NCBI GenBank assembly: GCA_963920765.1
Contig: OY987247.1
Coordinates: 19,936,471-20,000,470 of the forward strand
Reading direction: 5' to 3'
Origin: Ulota crispa
Lineage: Eukaryota > Streptophyta > Bryopsida > Orthotrichales > Orthotrichaceae
DNA length: 64,000 nt
Shown here in pieces: positions 12,341 to 26,689 of the stretch. The position numbers and the translations under genes are program-made. Numbering within the stretch: position 1 is the first letter of the stretch; the number at the start of each line of letters is the position of its first letter. The notes below the pieces were generated by a model. It had not been told where the DNA came from, ran no database searches, and saw only the letters and a list, made by a program, of their open reading frames with translations.

Positions 12341-15300
12341 TTCTATGTGGTACGCTTGAGAAAGTAGTTCTAGCCTCATTCTAAGAGAAATTTGCACTCG
12401 CAATATTTCCCTTGTTAAAAATAACAATAAAACCAAAGAGTATACAACTCATTAAAACATTTGGGTAAAACTTGTGGTAGAAATTACCAATGTAGTTCAA
12501 AGAGTAGTCACATACTGGACATGAATTGTCATTTCAACTTCATGTTTAACAAGTAATTTGAATGCTTTAGTAAAGACGAGAAGCATCTCTACTTTCACAT
12601 GCCATTCTACATTCCATACAGCATTGCCAGTACTAAAAAATTCAAATAGGATTTGTACTCTTCATACATAAGACAACCACAGCTAGTGTTCATGTGCACA
12701 TACAACTGTTGAATAAAATTGCATCATAAGAAATCTAAAAGGATGATTAAGAACGTATAAGAGCAACAAGCATAAATGCGGGCATTTCTAGGCCATCAAA
12801 GCACTTACTGTGGGATGACCTTGAGTGAGTAAATTCCTATCTGGTCAAATGCCAAGGTTACGGCTCAATCACATACAAACTTACGCTCTTTGAATGTGGA
12901 GTTACCTGAATTTTCATGTCAACGTAGTTGAATTTGCCAATGATATCTTTGAATGCTCTTCCACTTGATGTCAGACTTCCACGGAATTTTGCAAACATAA
13001 CATGCACTTTACCTATAAAACATAAAGCTAAATAACTTTCTACACTTACACATATGCAATATATGTAATACTAATAGTACCTCTACACGTAACAGAGACT
13101 TAATAAATTGTAGACACATGAATGCCAGCAGCAGAAATATTTATTTCTTTCTAGGTAACATACAATGCAAAACAATCAGTTACATGGGTAATTGAACTAT
13201 TTCAAAGTGCTATTTTCTATACGAACGGCAACTTACAAATAAAAGACACGTGAAAACAACATTACTATGACACACTTATGTATAAGATGTTATAACCAAA
13301 TTCTTTGTTTTCAATTTTTTTATGCTTTGCAATGGCATCCATTTAAATTCAATGACCATGTCTCAGCTGTAATACTCTAGATATTGTGAAAACATGAACA
13401 CATTGTCTAGAACAAAATTGTAGAAATTGTAAAGACAACCATTTGATGACTAGTAGTGAGCCTTGACATTTGGGTTTGGAAATCACATGAAGAACGTACC
13501 TTTTCTTTGTTGTCAATGACAACCATGAGTTTGTAAGTATTCAAAATCCCTACAGGAAAAGCTGTTTTCAATGATAAGTGCACTGCATAACGTAGAATTT
13601 GTACAAAACACCACATTAGGTAAATAGGAAAACATGGTTTCCTATAATTAAATGACGCTAAAGCCCGCATATATTAAATGTACGCACAGCTCTTGTTGTA
13701 ACATGTGAATTTATGAATTTGTTTGATGCAATTACATATACTTTAGTACTATATTGTAAAAGCCACGTTTGTTTTGTTCAATAACATGCTAAATTGAACA
13801 TAATGGTGAAAACAAATATAGACCCAAAATGTAATGTATTTCCAATTTTCTCCTAGTATGGAATTACATTGTCTCACTGCTCACAAAGTTCACTTTGTTG
13901 TAAAATAGTGTACTTTGTAAACAATGCATCCAGCTTGCACTCCAAATCTATTTTCATAGTTGATGTGGTTAAATAGGGACCTCACAACATATGTGCTTGC
14001 ATATTTTGTGATTTAATTAGAAAGAGTCTTGGAATATCATTGCAAAAAGAGTATAGAAATTTTAGAAGATGTCATTAATGAACAATTTTTCTTACTATCA
14101 TTTTCTACAAATGTGCTACTAAAGATTTGTTGTAAGTGGTAGTATGATATTTAGCAGTACCCAACATCCAAAAAGGGCAACATTTTTGCTTAGCATTATG
14201 TATGAATATTAACTTTGTGGACAAATATTTACAAACAATAGTAAAGTTTAGTAGATTACATTAACCTCTAAAACCTAGAACGTGTACAAGTATTATAGAA
14301 CTGAGTGCAGAACAATTTGTGCACAAAATCTTCTATGTTTATTATAATTGCATATTACTTACATAGCATAAAAGTACTCATAGCGTTATTCATAAAGGAA
14401 TGATAATTCTTCTTACTGCAATTCTCTCAAATCTAATGTTCTCATTTGATAAAGGAATACAGTGTGAATTTTTTCCTAGAAACAATTGAAATAGACTTAC
14501 CTTCTCTGGTTTGTTGACCTATTGAATTACTCAATCTAGATGACCACTAGCAAGTGAATACCTACAACGCACCATAACTTGAATTAAATATTTGAGAGCA
14601 AGAATTAACATTTTAACAAACTAACGGTGTAGCATCCAAAGCATTTACACCGAGGAAAACTACAGATGAGTACACGCGCAATGCATAGATCTACTAAAAT
14701 TCAATTCAGAATAAAAGAAAGCAAGAATTCAGATGCCATGACTTATCTAGAAAACAATGATGAAATGCCAAGCGTTTGCAAATAGTACTTCAATATTTGT
14801 CTAGGATTATTTTAATTACGGTTAGGGTTCAGAGAGATATCATCTATACAATACACCAAATGGCAGCCATAAGAAATGTAATAGCCTTAGGGCCTAAGGC
14901 GCTGTACGAGGAAAACATTGTAAAATTGTACTTCCTTGTGAAGAATGCATCCTAAGAAGAAACTCTCCAAAAAATCTCTACAATGTGCCTCCGCAATGTA
15001 CTTTGAAGCCATACAAAACAACTTTGTTATCATTATTTTCTTCAAAAACCTTGGCAAGAACACAATGAGGTAGTAAAAAACAAAATCATCAAACTCATTT
15101 GAATTTTTGAGAGTGTAAACTCCTTACCTATATGTCACTGATGCTGTAGAAGTTGAATTGCGCAGCAAGGAAAGGCTCTTGCACCAAATTCTCCCATTGC
15201 TAAAGGTGCAAGATGAAGCTCCCGACTATAGCGATGAGGAACTAGATTTTTTGGCCCCACATACCTAGTGCTTACACAAATCATGACATCATTTTTCCAT

Positions 15301-16078
15301 GATGTTCTCCATCGCAATCAACTGGAGAGGCTAATTTAGAAAGATTACAATCAACTCCTAGTCATGATGGATACGACAATGACAAGTTGAGGTACAGGTA
15401 GATGAATTAGGGCTACTTGGATGAAAAGTAAGTGCCTTCTGCGTGAATGAGGTTTGCTTTGGTTGATGTGCCTTGAACTTTTGTTTTGCGGAGTTGTTTA
15501 CCTTCTTTGCTTCTTTCCTAGATTGCACTCCTATTGTTGTTTTGTGTTCTAACTATGCAATTTATGAGAGTTGTTGCACATGCTTTCGAAGGACAGCAAA
15601 AACTGTTTCTGTAGTACGTAAGTGTAGACATCAACCTTTGGATGTCTGAACAAGAAGAAGTTGAAGGACTCCACCAAGCCTTGAGATAACAAATTTCTCT
15701 GAATGAATTGAATTTTACAAACACTAAGTGAGTCCTCATGCATGTAAGTCTCATTCCAACTGCATACAATATAGCATGGACCAGCAAACAATGTAATTGA
15801 AGATATGTTGAAAATTGTTGTTGCAACAATTTTGGTTGTCGGGGGGAAAGTAGAGACAACAATGCCTTGCAAGATGAAGGAAAAAAAACAAAGTACTTCA
15901 GTTGTACATATTGAACGAGTAACATCAACGCAACTACTTTACATACACTTTTGTATGAGGGGATTGCAAAGTCCATGCTAGTTAGAACATTTCATATGAA
16001 ATACATTTGGTGACTGAAGATTCCATCAATTAGACTTGGTATCATTCCTCAATTATGTAATTGGTAATTTTACAGGTC
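12341..16078. promoter_or_regulatory. Non-coding centre between the two divergent CACTA genes
   Basis: About 3.7 kb separates the presumed start of minus-strand tnp2 from the first coding trace of the plus-strand tnpA-like gene. No protein motif is seen. Because the two genes point away from each other, both promoters and any 5' untranslated exons should lie here. I could not single out a convincing TATA box. A TTTTACAG acceptor-like site just before 16077 suggests that an upstream non-coding exon exists for the plus-strand gene. Confidence 0.4.
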
Positions 16079-18641
16079 ATGGAGACTCGCAATAACATTC
16101 AAAAGGCAGCAAGAAAGACAACACCCAAAAAAAAGAACCATTCACCAAAAAAATAGAAACCAAATTCCTCCACAGGAGCGTCAACTTCAATCATGAAAGA
16201 TGGAAGAAATGGAGCCCTTGAAAGCTCCATGACAGCTACAGGGACAAAAGAAGCATACTACATTGGAGATTCTTTTAAGAATGTTGGTAGCACAAGTAGA
16301 CCAAATGGAGGTGGTGGGCAGCAATCTAAATGACTACTGAAGCATCACCAGAATTATGGTGGAAGCAACATTGCTAAAAATGAAGGGAGAATAATAATCA
16401 CAAGACATGAAGGTACGGTTGCAGTAGTATTATTATTTCTAACTTTTGATAATTTTGTGACTTAAGATTAAGCAAGGCATGTTTGAAATGATATCATTAT
16501 ATTAGAGTATATTAGGGCATAATGGAAAAATAGTAGTGAGGAAGTACTAATTTCATGTGCATGGTCTGTTTCTAGGAGACTTGGAAGGGGCTATACAGTC
16601 AAGAGCCTTGCACAGACTCTCTCAAAAATCATCTGCAATTTCAAGAAAAGATGCCGTACTGTTAAAAGATTTTGTTGTTAAAACAACCAAGCAGTTGCCA
16701 ACTAGTCAAAATATGAAAACAAGGCACAGCCTAGGTATGGAGCATGGGCAAGGAGTCCTCCAACATGAAATTGGAGAGTGTTCCTATGGCAAGGCATGTT
16801 ATACCGAGAAGAACGCAACACTTCTATAGGGCTCTTTGAACAACAGCAGTAGATGCCAAGAAGCACTGAAGCAATTGGCAGACGTAGCAAATGTGGCCAA
16901 GAAGTCTATGGTAAGATGTATCACTTTGTCATTACCCTATTGACTTACAAAAAAAGAATCTCCTCTCACATATTTTTGTTTATTGTACAAGGGAATTTTG
17001 ACTAGAATCTTGTAAACAATATATCATAATAGGCACTGAAGTTGGTTGTCAATAATGTTGCATCTTCTTAACTGTACTATTACCCATGTATTGTTTGTTG
17101 ATGTTGTAAATTTGGTGATATTAATTCTGTATTACAAATACGTAGTGCCTAAATACATGCTGTGTACTTGTGAAATACAATTTTTTATGAGGATTGGAAA
17201 AGTTGTAGGAGAGTTAAGAATCTTTCTATCAAATGCAATGATGAATGCTTTGCTGTAAATGTTCAGTACTTTTTTGTTCCTATGAAATGTATTGAATTTT
17301 GGATTGACTGTCAATCTGTATATGTGTTGTATTGTTCCACAAATGTAAGTTCTGCATTTACAAATAATGTTTTCAAATTGTTTGTAATGTAAGTGATTAG
17401 CATCATCTGAAGAATTGTTCATATATAACATGTTACGCGGTGTGTGCGTGCAAGTTGGGTCGAAGAGTTCTATGAAATCATCAAGTCAAATTGTTGACAC
17501 TGGTTTTGGACATGACACAAACTGGAATACAAAGACAGCAAACGTTGGAGGACATCCCCATGTTCGAGATTTTGCAGCAGACTCAATATTTGACAAAGGA
17601 GGAGTAGATGAAGATTATCAGAGCGTCTTCTCTACATGTGTAGGAAGAGGAGATATTGCTGATCTAATCTGCAAAATAGAAACACAAAAAAGAAGGGCAA
17701 GACGTTGAGAACAAAAGGAGCACAAAAAGGAAGGGTTGAGATGTCGCAGATTGGGACTACCAACAAATATTCTATCAGCAAACACGTATTCAAGGAAGCC
17801 TTACGGATTGGGAGTGAAGGCATGGGAGCAGGAGTTGAGGTTCATGTCTGAAACCTTAAATCCAACGATAATGAGCATAAATCAAAATCCGCGAGGTGCT
17901 ATCAAGAGAATCTCCGAGTAGATCCAGCATTCCTAGGAATACACTGTCCCTGTTGGTTTTGAGTACGTCAAAAATGCTGTGGCATGTGGAGTGAGGTTAA
18001 GATGGTCCGCCATTTGGAAGATGATCAAGAATAATGAAGAAAAACCAGAGGAACTGCCGGAAGAATCCTGGAACAAGCTGGCCAAAATTGCAAATAGTCT
18101 TGCACACATTCAGAAGTTTGATAACTGCAAGAAAGCCAATGTTGCTAGAATTAATTTTGGACAAATTGACCCATCTGGAGTGGTTGGAGTCACAAATAGA
18201 CTCAGAGATAAGCTGAACAGGTCACCGGACCTAGAGGAAGTATCATACAAGATGCAAAGAAATAAAGGGTACAGTGGAAGTCTTCAACGCAAACAGAAGA
18301 ATAAGGAACTCATGCTGACCGTGACTAATAGGAGACATGAAGCGTTTGCTAGCATTCCTTAAAGGAGTGAGAAAACCCAAAAAATTGTGGACAGTAGTTG
18401 TGTAGACAACATAGAGATGAGTGATGAGAAGAGTGATTTTGATGATGTCAAAGCAGAATTGAGCAAAAATGATGGAGGCAGCGATGATGAAGAGATAATC
18501 CACACAGAAGTTTTGGAGGAGCAAATTTTTGCCCACCCTTGTGTTAGGGAAATGATGAGAGAGTTACAGGCACTACAAGCCGGAAGTACTGTAGGAACTG
18601 TTGAAAATGGGCCAACATTGGCAAAGAAATTGACTTCATGA
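16079..18641 (+). pseudogene. tnpA/ORF2-like second CACTA protein, decayed, multi-exon
   Basis: Coding traces begin at ATG 16079 (METRNNIQKAARK, lysine-rich, TAG soon after). They continue in an exon at about 16577-16910, between TTTCTAG and GTAAGATG, and then in a long exon from about 17455 to 18641. The last exon contains WSAIWKMIKNNEEKPEELP, ESWNKLAKIANSLAHI, KKANVARINFGQIDPSGVVG, RLRDKLNRSPDLEEVSYKM and RNKGYSG. This is the layout of the plant Ptta/En/Spm 'transposase 24' type domain. It ends with an acidic tail and a short helix (REMMRELQALQAG). In-frame stops at 17706 (TGA), 17919 (TAG) and 18360 (TAA) break it. In CACTA elements such proteins bind subterminal repeats; the TTGACA(C) arrays here would be its targets. 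Assignment rests on pattern and context. Confidence 0.68.
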
Positions 18642-21600
18642 GAAATGGGAATGCCACATAGACCTTCCAAGAGAGAACAAAAATCTATTGCTATCAATGT
18701 AAATGAGGAAGATGTAGAGGTCCTTTTATCTTTCTTACAAATTGTTTAGGAAGACATATTATTGCAAACTTTTTTTGCATGGTCACCATGCAGTTCTTGA
18801 TATTGTGCACTCTGCATATGATTCTTCCAACAATCCCTACTGAAGTGTGAGTGTGTATGCATGTAGGATGGGGGGCGTGACAAATACAATAAGGAAGAGC
18901 AGCCCGCACGCAAAGGTCATAGTCAAAGGAAGAGAGTAATTATGGACTAAGCATTGTGGAACCCGATAAGTTTTCCTTAATATGTCCTCTGGCATGACAT
19001 TGTTTGCCATGAGTCGTTGAGTTTTTGTAATATAAATGCAGTACAAAAATGTTGAGTGACTATTTTGAATGTTGTAGACAATGTCACTTATATGGCCAAT
19101 GCCAAGTATTATTTGCTCTTGATCAAGTTCACGAGTGTGGTCAAATGGCACTAGGAATTAGTCTGCACTAAAAGTCATTATGTGAGACACATGATGTTCT
19201 CCTCATATTTTGTGAGTTCTATTTGAACTCCTTTTTTGTTTTAGTATTCCATAGAATATGAAGTGTCCTAACAAAAAGGGAAATTAGTGCTGCCATTACA
19301 AGTGCCTTGCAATGCTTCACATTCAGGACAGGTTTTTTTTTTCATTCACGTATGGATAAAATTTTGTGGGGTGTCAGTCATGACAATTGTAGTAATGATT
19401 TTTGGGGTTGACAGATTGAAAGGCATGGTAGTCCAGCAGTGAGTGGGAGTTACTATTTAAGAATTATTGTGCTGAGTGTCTTGTAAATCATGTAATATAT
19501 AAGATCAATTTGTAATGACAAAAAGAATATGTAATTGTTTGTTGTAATGAAAAATATGTCTTAGAAATTTGAAGTGCGGGCTCTTCTAATAAGATGTTTG
19601 TTTGTTATAGACTAAGAGGAACTTGAACTTTTAATTTTTTGTAATTGAGTTTCTGGTTTTTTTTAAATGTAGATTGAGGTTGGAATGTCGGCTATTTTTT
19701 GAATTGTGGCTTTGTAGAACTTGAAAACTACTTTTACAAGTGCCTCTATAAGGCAACATCAACATCTCTGCTTCTACAAGTTATTGAGAATGTGTGCTAT
19801 GATAGAATGTGAGACTGGAATTTTTGAATATGACTATCGTTTGTATTCAGAAAGTTAAATGTAATGGTGAACTTGGAGAACCACATCAATGAAATATTGC
19901 TTTTGTTGTTCATTGTGTTGTTCTTTGAAGAGTCTTCTGTTGAGAGCTTAGGTTTGTGAACTACTTTGTCTATGCTTTGGATTCTTTTTTTGTTAGAGGA
20001 TTTTCTAGATGCTATGAATTACTTGAATTGCAGTTTATGAATTTTAGGGAATGAAACCAGTCAACATAATGTTCGGAGGGTATATGCTCATCAAAACTTA
20101 GAGAGCATTTGTTTCATTTTGTGTAATGTCTTCTCTGTAGGAATTTAAAAGTCACAAAAAAAGAGACCTCAATTATGTTGTGGACAATTAGTACTTATGG
20201 GCTTTCAATGCCCATTTCATGGTACTAATTGAAAAATCTCTTTGATTACATGTTGATGTAGGGATTTTTGTTGAAGTAGAAGAAAAGGAATGACAAATGT
20301 GTGATTTATGTTCAAAAATTAAGGCAGCCATGAACAACAATGACATTGTTGAAGGATGTCATTGTGGGTTTAGGTATGTGTTTGTCAACCTTGGTAGGTA
20401 GTAGTTGAGAAGACCGCTTTGGATGTTTGTTTGTGGAGTGTGAATGGAAGTTGTGTTTGTCGTATATGGTTTGCACTAGCGACGTCTGGTCTCCATTGCA
20501 TGAGGAAATAATATTTGTCATGTGTAGTTAAGGCTCTATTGAGTTCATTACTTTTGTACTAAAGCAATGACCATCAGTGTATGTGTTTTAATATGTTGGA
20601 GAGATAGTGTACGCTATTCTAGATGTTTATATAGTTATGTTGGGTTTTTGCAGAAAGTTGTGTAAGAAGTTTAATAAGAGTTTTTGTGGTGTATTGTTGC
20701 ATAGTGTATCACTTATTAAAATATTATTGACAGTGAATAAAGTGTTATTTTGTTTAACAATGTTATTTTGTAAGTGCATGTGGGATGTGTCTCACAACAA
20801 TTGGATGGAATTCATGTAGACGATAATTTCATTATGAATATTAGAGTTTGCAAATTATCTTACCAAGGCAACCACTTTGGGGAAGGAAATTACCTAAATC
20901 GTGTTTGTATGTAGCAACTTGGTGTATTTGTGAAAGACAATGTACGTTGTAGGATGGAGGATTGCTTTGGCTTCTCCTCAAAGACGTTGAATGTAAAATC
21001 AGAATGGATGGTAAGTGTTTTATTTTTCTTCAATACAAATAATAACGAATATAACTAACAATGTGCAGTAGGCTTCACAGGTAACAATGTCCAAGAAGTT
21101 GTCAGAGTCTTTGGATCTGTGATAGGAAAGGTGCATGTGCTAGGGAATTGTAGGGGATGGAGTTATTGTGGAAGTTACAAACCTTTATCATCCATCTTCA
21201 TCTATGAATGTTGAAATAACATAATATCATTGTGTTGATGCTATAAGGAAGAATTATTTTGAAGGTTGTATCTCTTTTTGAAATTGCAGATGTGAATTCC
21301 GTATGTAGTGTTTTAGATTGACGAGAAACTACATTGATTAATTTGTGGGAGGATTTCTTTTTCTGTTGTTAGTGCTTTGTAAGAGGAAGTTTGGAAGGAG
21401 ACAGTGAAGTGCGGAATTGATATGACAAGAGTGGTAGTGGACGGCATAGATAGAGAATTATTCAGGTAAAATGATTATGAACTATTGAAAGATAGGTAGA
21501 GAATAGAGAAGAACTTTGTGTCTGAGTAATTATAAGTTTGTTGATGCTCAATCGATCATGAATTGTTGTTCACTTATAGAAATAGATGGTTTTTGGGAAA

Positions 21601-24600
21601 AGATATTCAATTTTAAGAAAGTAGTGTGAAACTTGCAGTTTGCTTTGAGTCAAAGAGTCAAATTGCGGGCATTATTTAATTATGATTGTTTTAAGTTTGT
21701 TGGGTACAGAAGTTTCACTAATGTACTGAATAAGCATGTGGTTAGTGCTCCTTCTTTTCGATTGTGCACCTACGGTGAAATTTGGATTGCACGTTTGTTT
21801 TGAAGGATGAACTATGGCACATGTTGTTATTACTGTGATTATAGTTTTTATGCTGAATTGTATAGTCAAACGGAGTGCATTTGATCAAGTCTTGTCGGTG
21901 ATGATTAGATTTTCCTATCTTTGTTGGAATAGGGTTTCCACTTTGTTTTTGACCAAGGTTGCATGCTTCCTTGTTTTGCATTCACCATGGCTATGGTGAA
22001 TTGCTGCACATGAATTGTGTAATTGAAACCAAGAGATTGATCCTATTAATGATATGCATTTGTGATTCTGTGATACCCATGGATGTGGAGAAGTACAACG
22101 TATAGGGGTTTATAAGTTCTTCGCCATTGCTTCAATAATTATGGATGGTGTAGGTTCCTATGAAAGAGCAGGACATCAATATTTGCTTTTTGCAAGAAGC
22201 TGTGATTGCTTGAACTGAAATGCTAGGTAATTATGTGTTCAGAAACCAAAGGAATTTAATAATAAAGTTTGTTTCCTTTTGTAAATGAAAGTAAATATGT
22301 TACAAAGATTGTTTTAGAAGCAAATAACCTTTTTTGGACTTGTTTGCCGCAGAGTGTAGTTCACGGTGCATGGTACAATAGGGCAATTGAATATGGATCT
22401 TCAGAGAGGCCAATGGCAAGTGCACTACCGTCCAAATTGTAGATGAAGATATTGTGGCAATTAGACAAAGCTGAGGCAATCCTGCGTTGTCAATAATTAG
22501 TGGTTGAAAGTGGAATTGGAATTTGAGCCCATCATTGAGGACAAAAATGAAGTTTTGATGCATTTCTATACCCTTAGTTCCTCTTTTAGTAAATATTTGA
22601 AATATGTTCAGGAATGACAATGCAGATAGAGAAGGATGGATCCCATTCATTGTTTGGTGTGGTGAAATACTATTAGAGGATATCTTATGTTGTTGTATTG
22701 TGATTGAATAATTTCCAGGGGTTTTGAAGGTTATAGTGGAAGATTGTGGTTTGAAACGGATCAAATTATGGACACTTAGAACTTATAATATTAATTTCAA
22801 TATAAAACCCTATGGTGGCGCTTGTTTTGTGAGTAACTCCAAGTTTGCTATGAAGATATGGAGTTGTAGTTGCTATTCTGCTTTATATTGTTCTGAGAAT
22901 TTGCAAAGTGATAGAACGTATATCAATTTCATGTATGGGCCAGAGACAAAGCGGAGTTGGTTTTATGAGAATTGATTTGTCTATGTTATTCCTTTTGGTA
23001 CAACCATTCTTAGTATGTTGTATAGTTTTGAAAACTAAATTCATAAGGTGTATGAATTCTCTGTTTATTCTATTAACTTATAATAGTCTTAAATGTAAAT
23101 TCGGGTCATTTGAAACCAAGGAACTACAATAGAATGTGCAGTTTGTTGTGCAAAGTATATGATTGTTAGAAACAATTTTAGAACTAGGTGATTAGTATGT
23201 CATGCTAAGGTTGGAGATCCATGTTAGTGGTTAATATTTGTAACTCTGATGAATGTGTAGTAGAATGAGTTTCTCTAACCTTCAAAAGGTGAGACAAAGA
23301 AGGGATGTGAGCATCTTGGGATGTGTAGTGTGGATGAAGGCCAGTGATACATTTTTCCTGTAAGTGGTGTTTTTCTTGAATTTATTGAAGAGTAGTTGAA
23401 TGAATAGAGTATCTTGGTATCTGAGATATGGATATGTGAATTTCAAAAGTTCTTTTGAACAGTCTTTTTGACTCTGATTTCTAGACTAGCAGTGAGTTTT
23501 CCAGTGTGCGACATTGGAGATAGATGAGTTCAAAAGTACGGCCCAGAAATATGGAACTCTCATTAAATCTGTGATACCAATATCTTGTATGCATTAGTAA
23601 GAGTAGTAATTTGATGCAGTAGTTTCTGATATACTTGTTGGAGTAATAGATTTTACTTATTAAGTGAACATGAGATAAATAGAAATAAAGGTCGCAAACG
23701 CAAATGGTTGCAAGTGGATGCATTTTTGTGTTCTGTCATGCTGATTCCTTAAATGAGTAGGTGTTTCAGAAGAAATCATTGTAGAATGAGACTTAAGAGG
23801 AGAGGACTGAAAAGGACAGAATTAGTCTGATGTAATTGTATCAGCAAAAAGGTATGCAATGGAGATCATGACGGAGTCAATGATGAGCACATTATGTTTA
23901 CTATAGTGTAGATTTCAATGTTGATTGAAGATCTAAGGAAGGGTTTGGCAAGTCTGGTTAATTGTGTGGCAAGTATTGGGAACTAATGGGACAATGGAGA
24001 TGTTGTCTTTACAAGAACTTGGTCAGTATTACTTATGTCTGTTGTTCCATTGTTGCATAAAGGCTAACAATGGTAGTTTGGGTTGTTTGTAACAGAGGTT
24101 GTTAAATATTTGTTTTCCTCAGAGAAATACCGTGGGGAAAATCCTGGAGAGCCTAATGTAGGTGATGTGCTTTGAGCTTCTGTACGGCAAATCCAAGTGA
24201 ATAGCAGAGACGACTAGTGTTGACAGGGTATGTGGGTGAAAATATGTCTGCTTTGCTTGCATTTATTTCTTCTTGGTGTGAATTGATTTGTTTGGTATAT
24301 CATGTAGGTACTTGACAAACATCAGTAGGTGAATGACATTGGTGGTCAAAATTGGTAGAGGTATGTTGTATTGGAACGCACGGTTTTGCAAATTAGAAAT
24401 TGAGTTTGCCAATCATATGAATTTCTAGTCTGTTCAGCACTTTAGAAGTGGTAACTAACTTACAATGCAGTTGCAATATTGAGTTTCAGAGCAATTGTAT
24501 ATTTCATCTGCCCTTGAATGGCAATGAAGAATGTTCAGGTCAAAACCAAAAACTTATTTTGCAGTCAAAGCTGTAGTGTGTTGTCCATTTCAAGAGCAAT

Positions 24601-26499
24601 TGGAGATTGTGTTCTTCAACGCTGAAAGTATTGTTGGTTATAGTGATAGAAATGTAGTGGTGAATTGTGTATGTTGTAGATATTTCCTTAGTACTTGGTT
24701 TCCAAAGGCTTCATAGAAGACGTGCTTGTACATGTTCCACAAGTTGTTTCAAGTCAAAGATGAGGACTATGTCATCGATTGAAGCGCTGAAAATCCTCCA
24801 AATTTAATTGGTTAAAACTCCTGATGATTAATATGAGGTTGATGTGTATGATGCAAGGGATTTTGTGAGCTTCCTTCCGTTCTCTGTGAGAGCGGGACAT
24901 GCTGCTCTATATTTTGATCAGTTGACAAAGTTTTGTAAGTCTTCATTGTGCTGAAGAGTGTGGCCTTGAGGTAGTGATGGTCTGAGCTTGTATGTTAGAA
25001 ATTAGGGGTGTCTGTGCTGTGTAATGGTGCACGTCCTGAAATTCACTGTCTTTGAATATATTGGTTTTTCATATCCCATATACAATCAAGCGTGAAGACA
25101 ATGTACTGAATATGTCAGTGGGTGCACCATTTACAAGACTATGTCATTTCAGCTACAAAATTTTAGTAGTGAATTCTAGGAGCCCCAAAAAATATGGAAC
25201 AACCTTGTGTAGATGCAAATCCCTGAAGTTTTGTATAGAGAATTTGTTGAAGCAGAGTAGCATGTTGACCGCATGTTATGAAGGTCTCTAATATTGAATT
25301 GAATAGGTGAAATTGCTTAGAGTTTGTAGTGAACTAGTAGGAAGCATCTATCCGTATTGATTGACTATTGAAGTTATGCCCATGGGTGCGTGGAATGCTA
25401 AAGGGTGAACATAGGTGGTTCTCTGTGCATTGTATAGTGTGAAGTGTTTTACAACTTTAATGGGAGGAAGAGCAAGTGTTTGCAAAAGCTGAGTTGTCTT
25501 TGCTGCAGTAGTAGTTGTGCTGAGAAGGGTACACATGAAATAGTGAAGATGTAATTTGAAAATCAAATTCTGAACCAAGCGCAATAGGTAAGTTCTAGAA
25601 GACAAGTGTATGAGCTGAAAAGGGAAATATGCAATTATGCTTATTGCATGTTATTGAGCTATAATTGTATGTTTGGGCAGATTGGGAAAATAAAGTTTGA
25701 AGACAAAGAGGACACTGTGTCAATGTGAAGGAGATACAGGTAGTGAAAGAAAGAAACCATATTTGGATAGTGAAGACAATCGCATTTTTGGTTTTGGTGG
25801 ACTACACGTATGACCAAAGGAAAAGAATTTTGCCCATTGGTTTGATACAACTGCGGGTGGTATGGAATTCATAAGAAATAGTGTCAAAGTTTGTAGTGCA
25901 AAGTAGAGTGTGATTTTTCAAGTCCTTGTTAAGGAAGTCCTACTGTTGTTAGGCCAGGAAGCGGTGAAGCGAGTCTGATCAAAACTAGATGTACTTTCAA
26001 CTTGTTTCATATGATGTGTTGGCAGTATGTGGTGAAGGAAGTGATGTACAGTAGGTGGTCCATGTTACGTGTAGAGTAAAGAAAATTCATTGTATATATC
26101 AGTTGAAGTAGATATGTATGTATGCATGTCTTATTAGTTTTGATATGGGCACCTTGATGATGTTGCAAAAAAATCAATTCAATGAATAAATTAGACGTGT
26201 TGGTGAAAAAATTGGTTTTTTTGTATAACATATTGCCTAGGGGGTTTTGCAAATTCACTAGCTATTATACTATGTATATTGATGTCTTGTGTTTTATTTC
26301 AATTTTGAGCAAGGAAACCGTCAGTAATTGCTTATGTATCTCAAATTGTCATGGTTTGCATTATGTATCCTGAAGAGGACACCACTTATATCCAAATTTT
26401 GTAGTCGTGAAAGGATGTGCAGAGGAAAGAGTGCTTTTGAACAAATCTAGCATTTCACCCTTCTTTTTGAAAACAGATATAAGAAATGTGGAATACATA
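18642..26499. other. Non-coding right arm of the CACTA element
   Basis: Nearly 8 kb shows no supported gene. Open frames are short, scattered and without motifs on either strand. Composition is AT-rich with long GT- or TG-biased stretches on the plus strand. It is unusually long for a CACTA arm, so captured or filler DNA is possible, but I see no boundary of a nested element. Confidence 0.5.
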
Positions 26500-26689
26500 A
26501 CTAAATGACATAGTAACTACAATTATGTCAACATCACATATTCAAATTTGTCAAAAATGACATGGAATTGACACAAATTTGACATAATTGTGTCAAAGAA
26601 ACATCCTAATCACCACATCCTAATTAACACAAGAGTTGACACAATTGTGTCAACTTTGTGTTAGTTAGGACGGTCTTTTCCTTGTAGTG
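26500..26689 (-). repeat. Right terminal and subterminal repeats of the CACTA element
   Basis: The segment holds many TTGACA/TGTCAA copies in both orientations, including TTGACACAATTGTGTCAA at about 26636-26653, a self-complementary palindrome. It ends with CCTTGTAGTG at 26680-26689, the inverted counterpart of the left terminus. TCC follows immediately as the target duplication. Confidence 0.85.

Larger units (their letters stand above)
1542..26689. mobile_element. CACTA (En/Spm) DNA transposon, about 25.1 kb, complete ends, decayed genes
   Basis: The left end reads CACTACAAGGAGAATGGGCC from 1542. The right end, reverse-complemented from 26689, begins CACTACAAGGAAAAGACCG. The first 11 bases are identical, followed by imperfect similarity for about 30 more, including TTGACACA at the same distance. 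The flanks are TCC at 1539-1541 and TCC at 26690-26692, which is the 3-bp target duplication expected of CACTA elements. Both ends carry dense TTGACA(C) motifs. Inside are a tnp2-type transposase pseudogene on the minus strand and a tnpA/ORF2-like pseudogene on the plus strand. At 25 kb it is large for the superfamily, where 5-20 kb is usual. Intact ends mean it could still have been moved by transposase from elsewhere, but its own genes are broken. Ends and superfamily are directly supported; mobilisation is inference. Confidence 0.93.
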
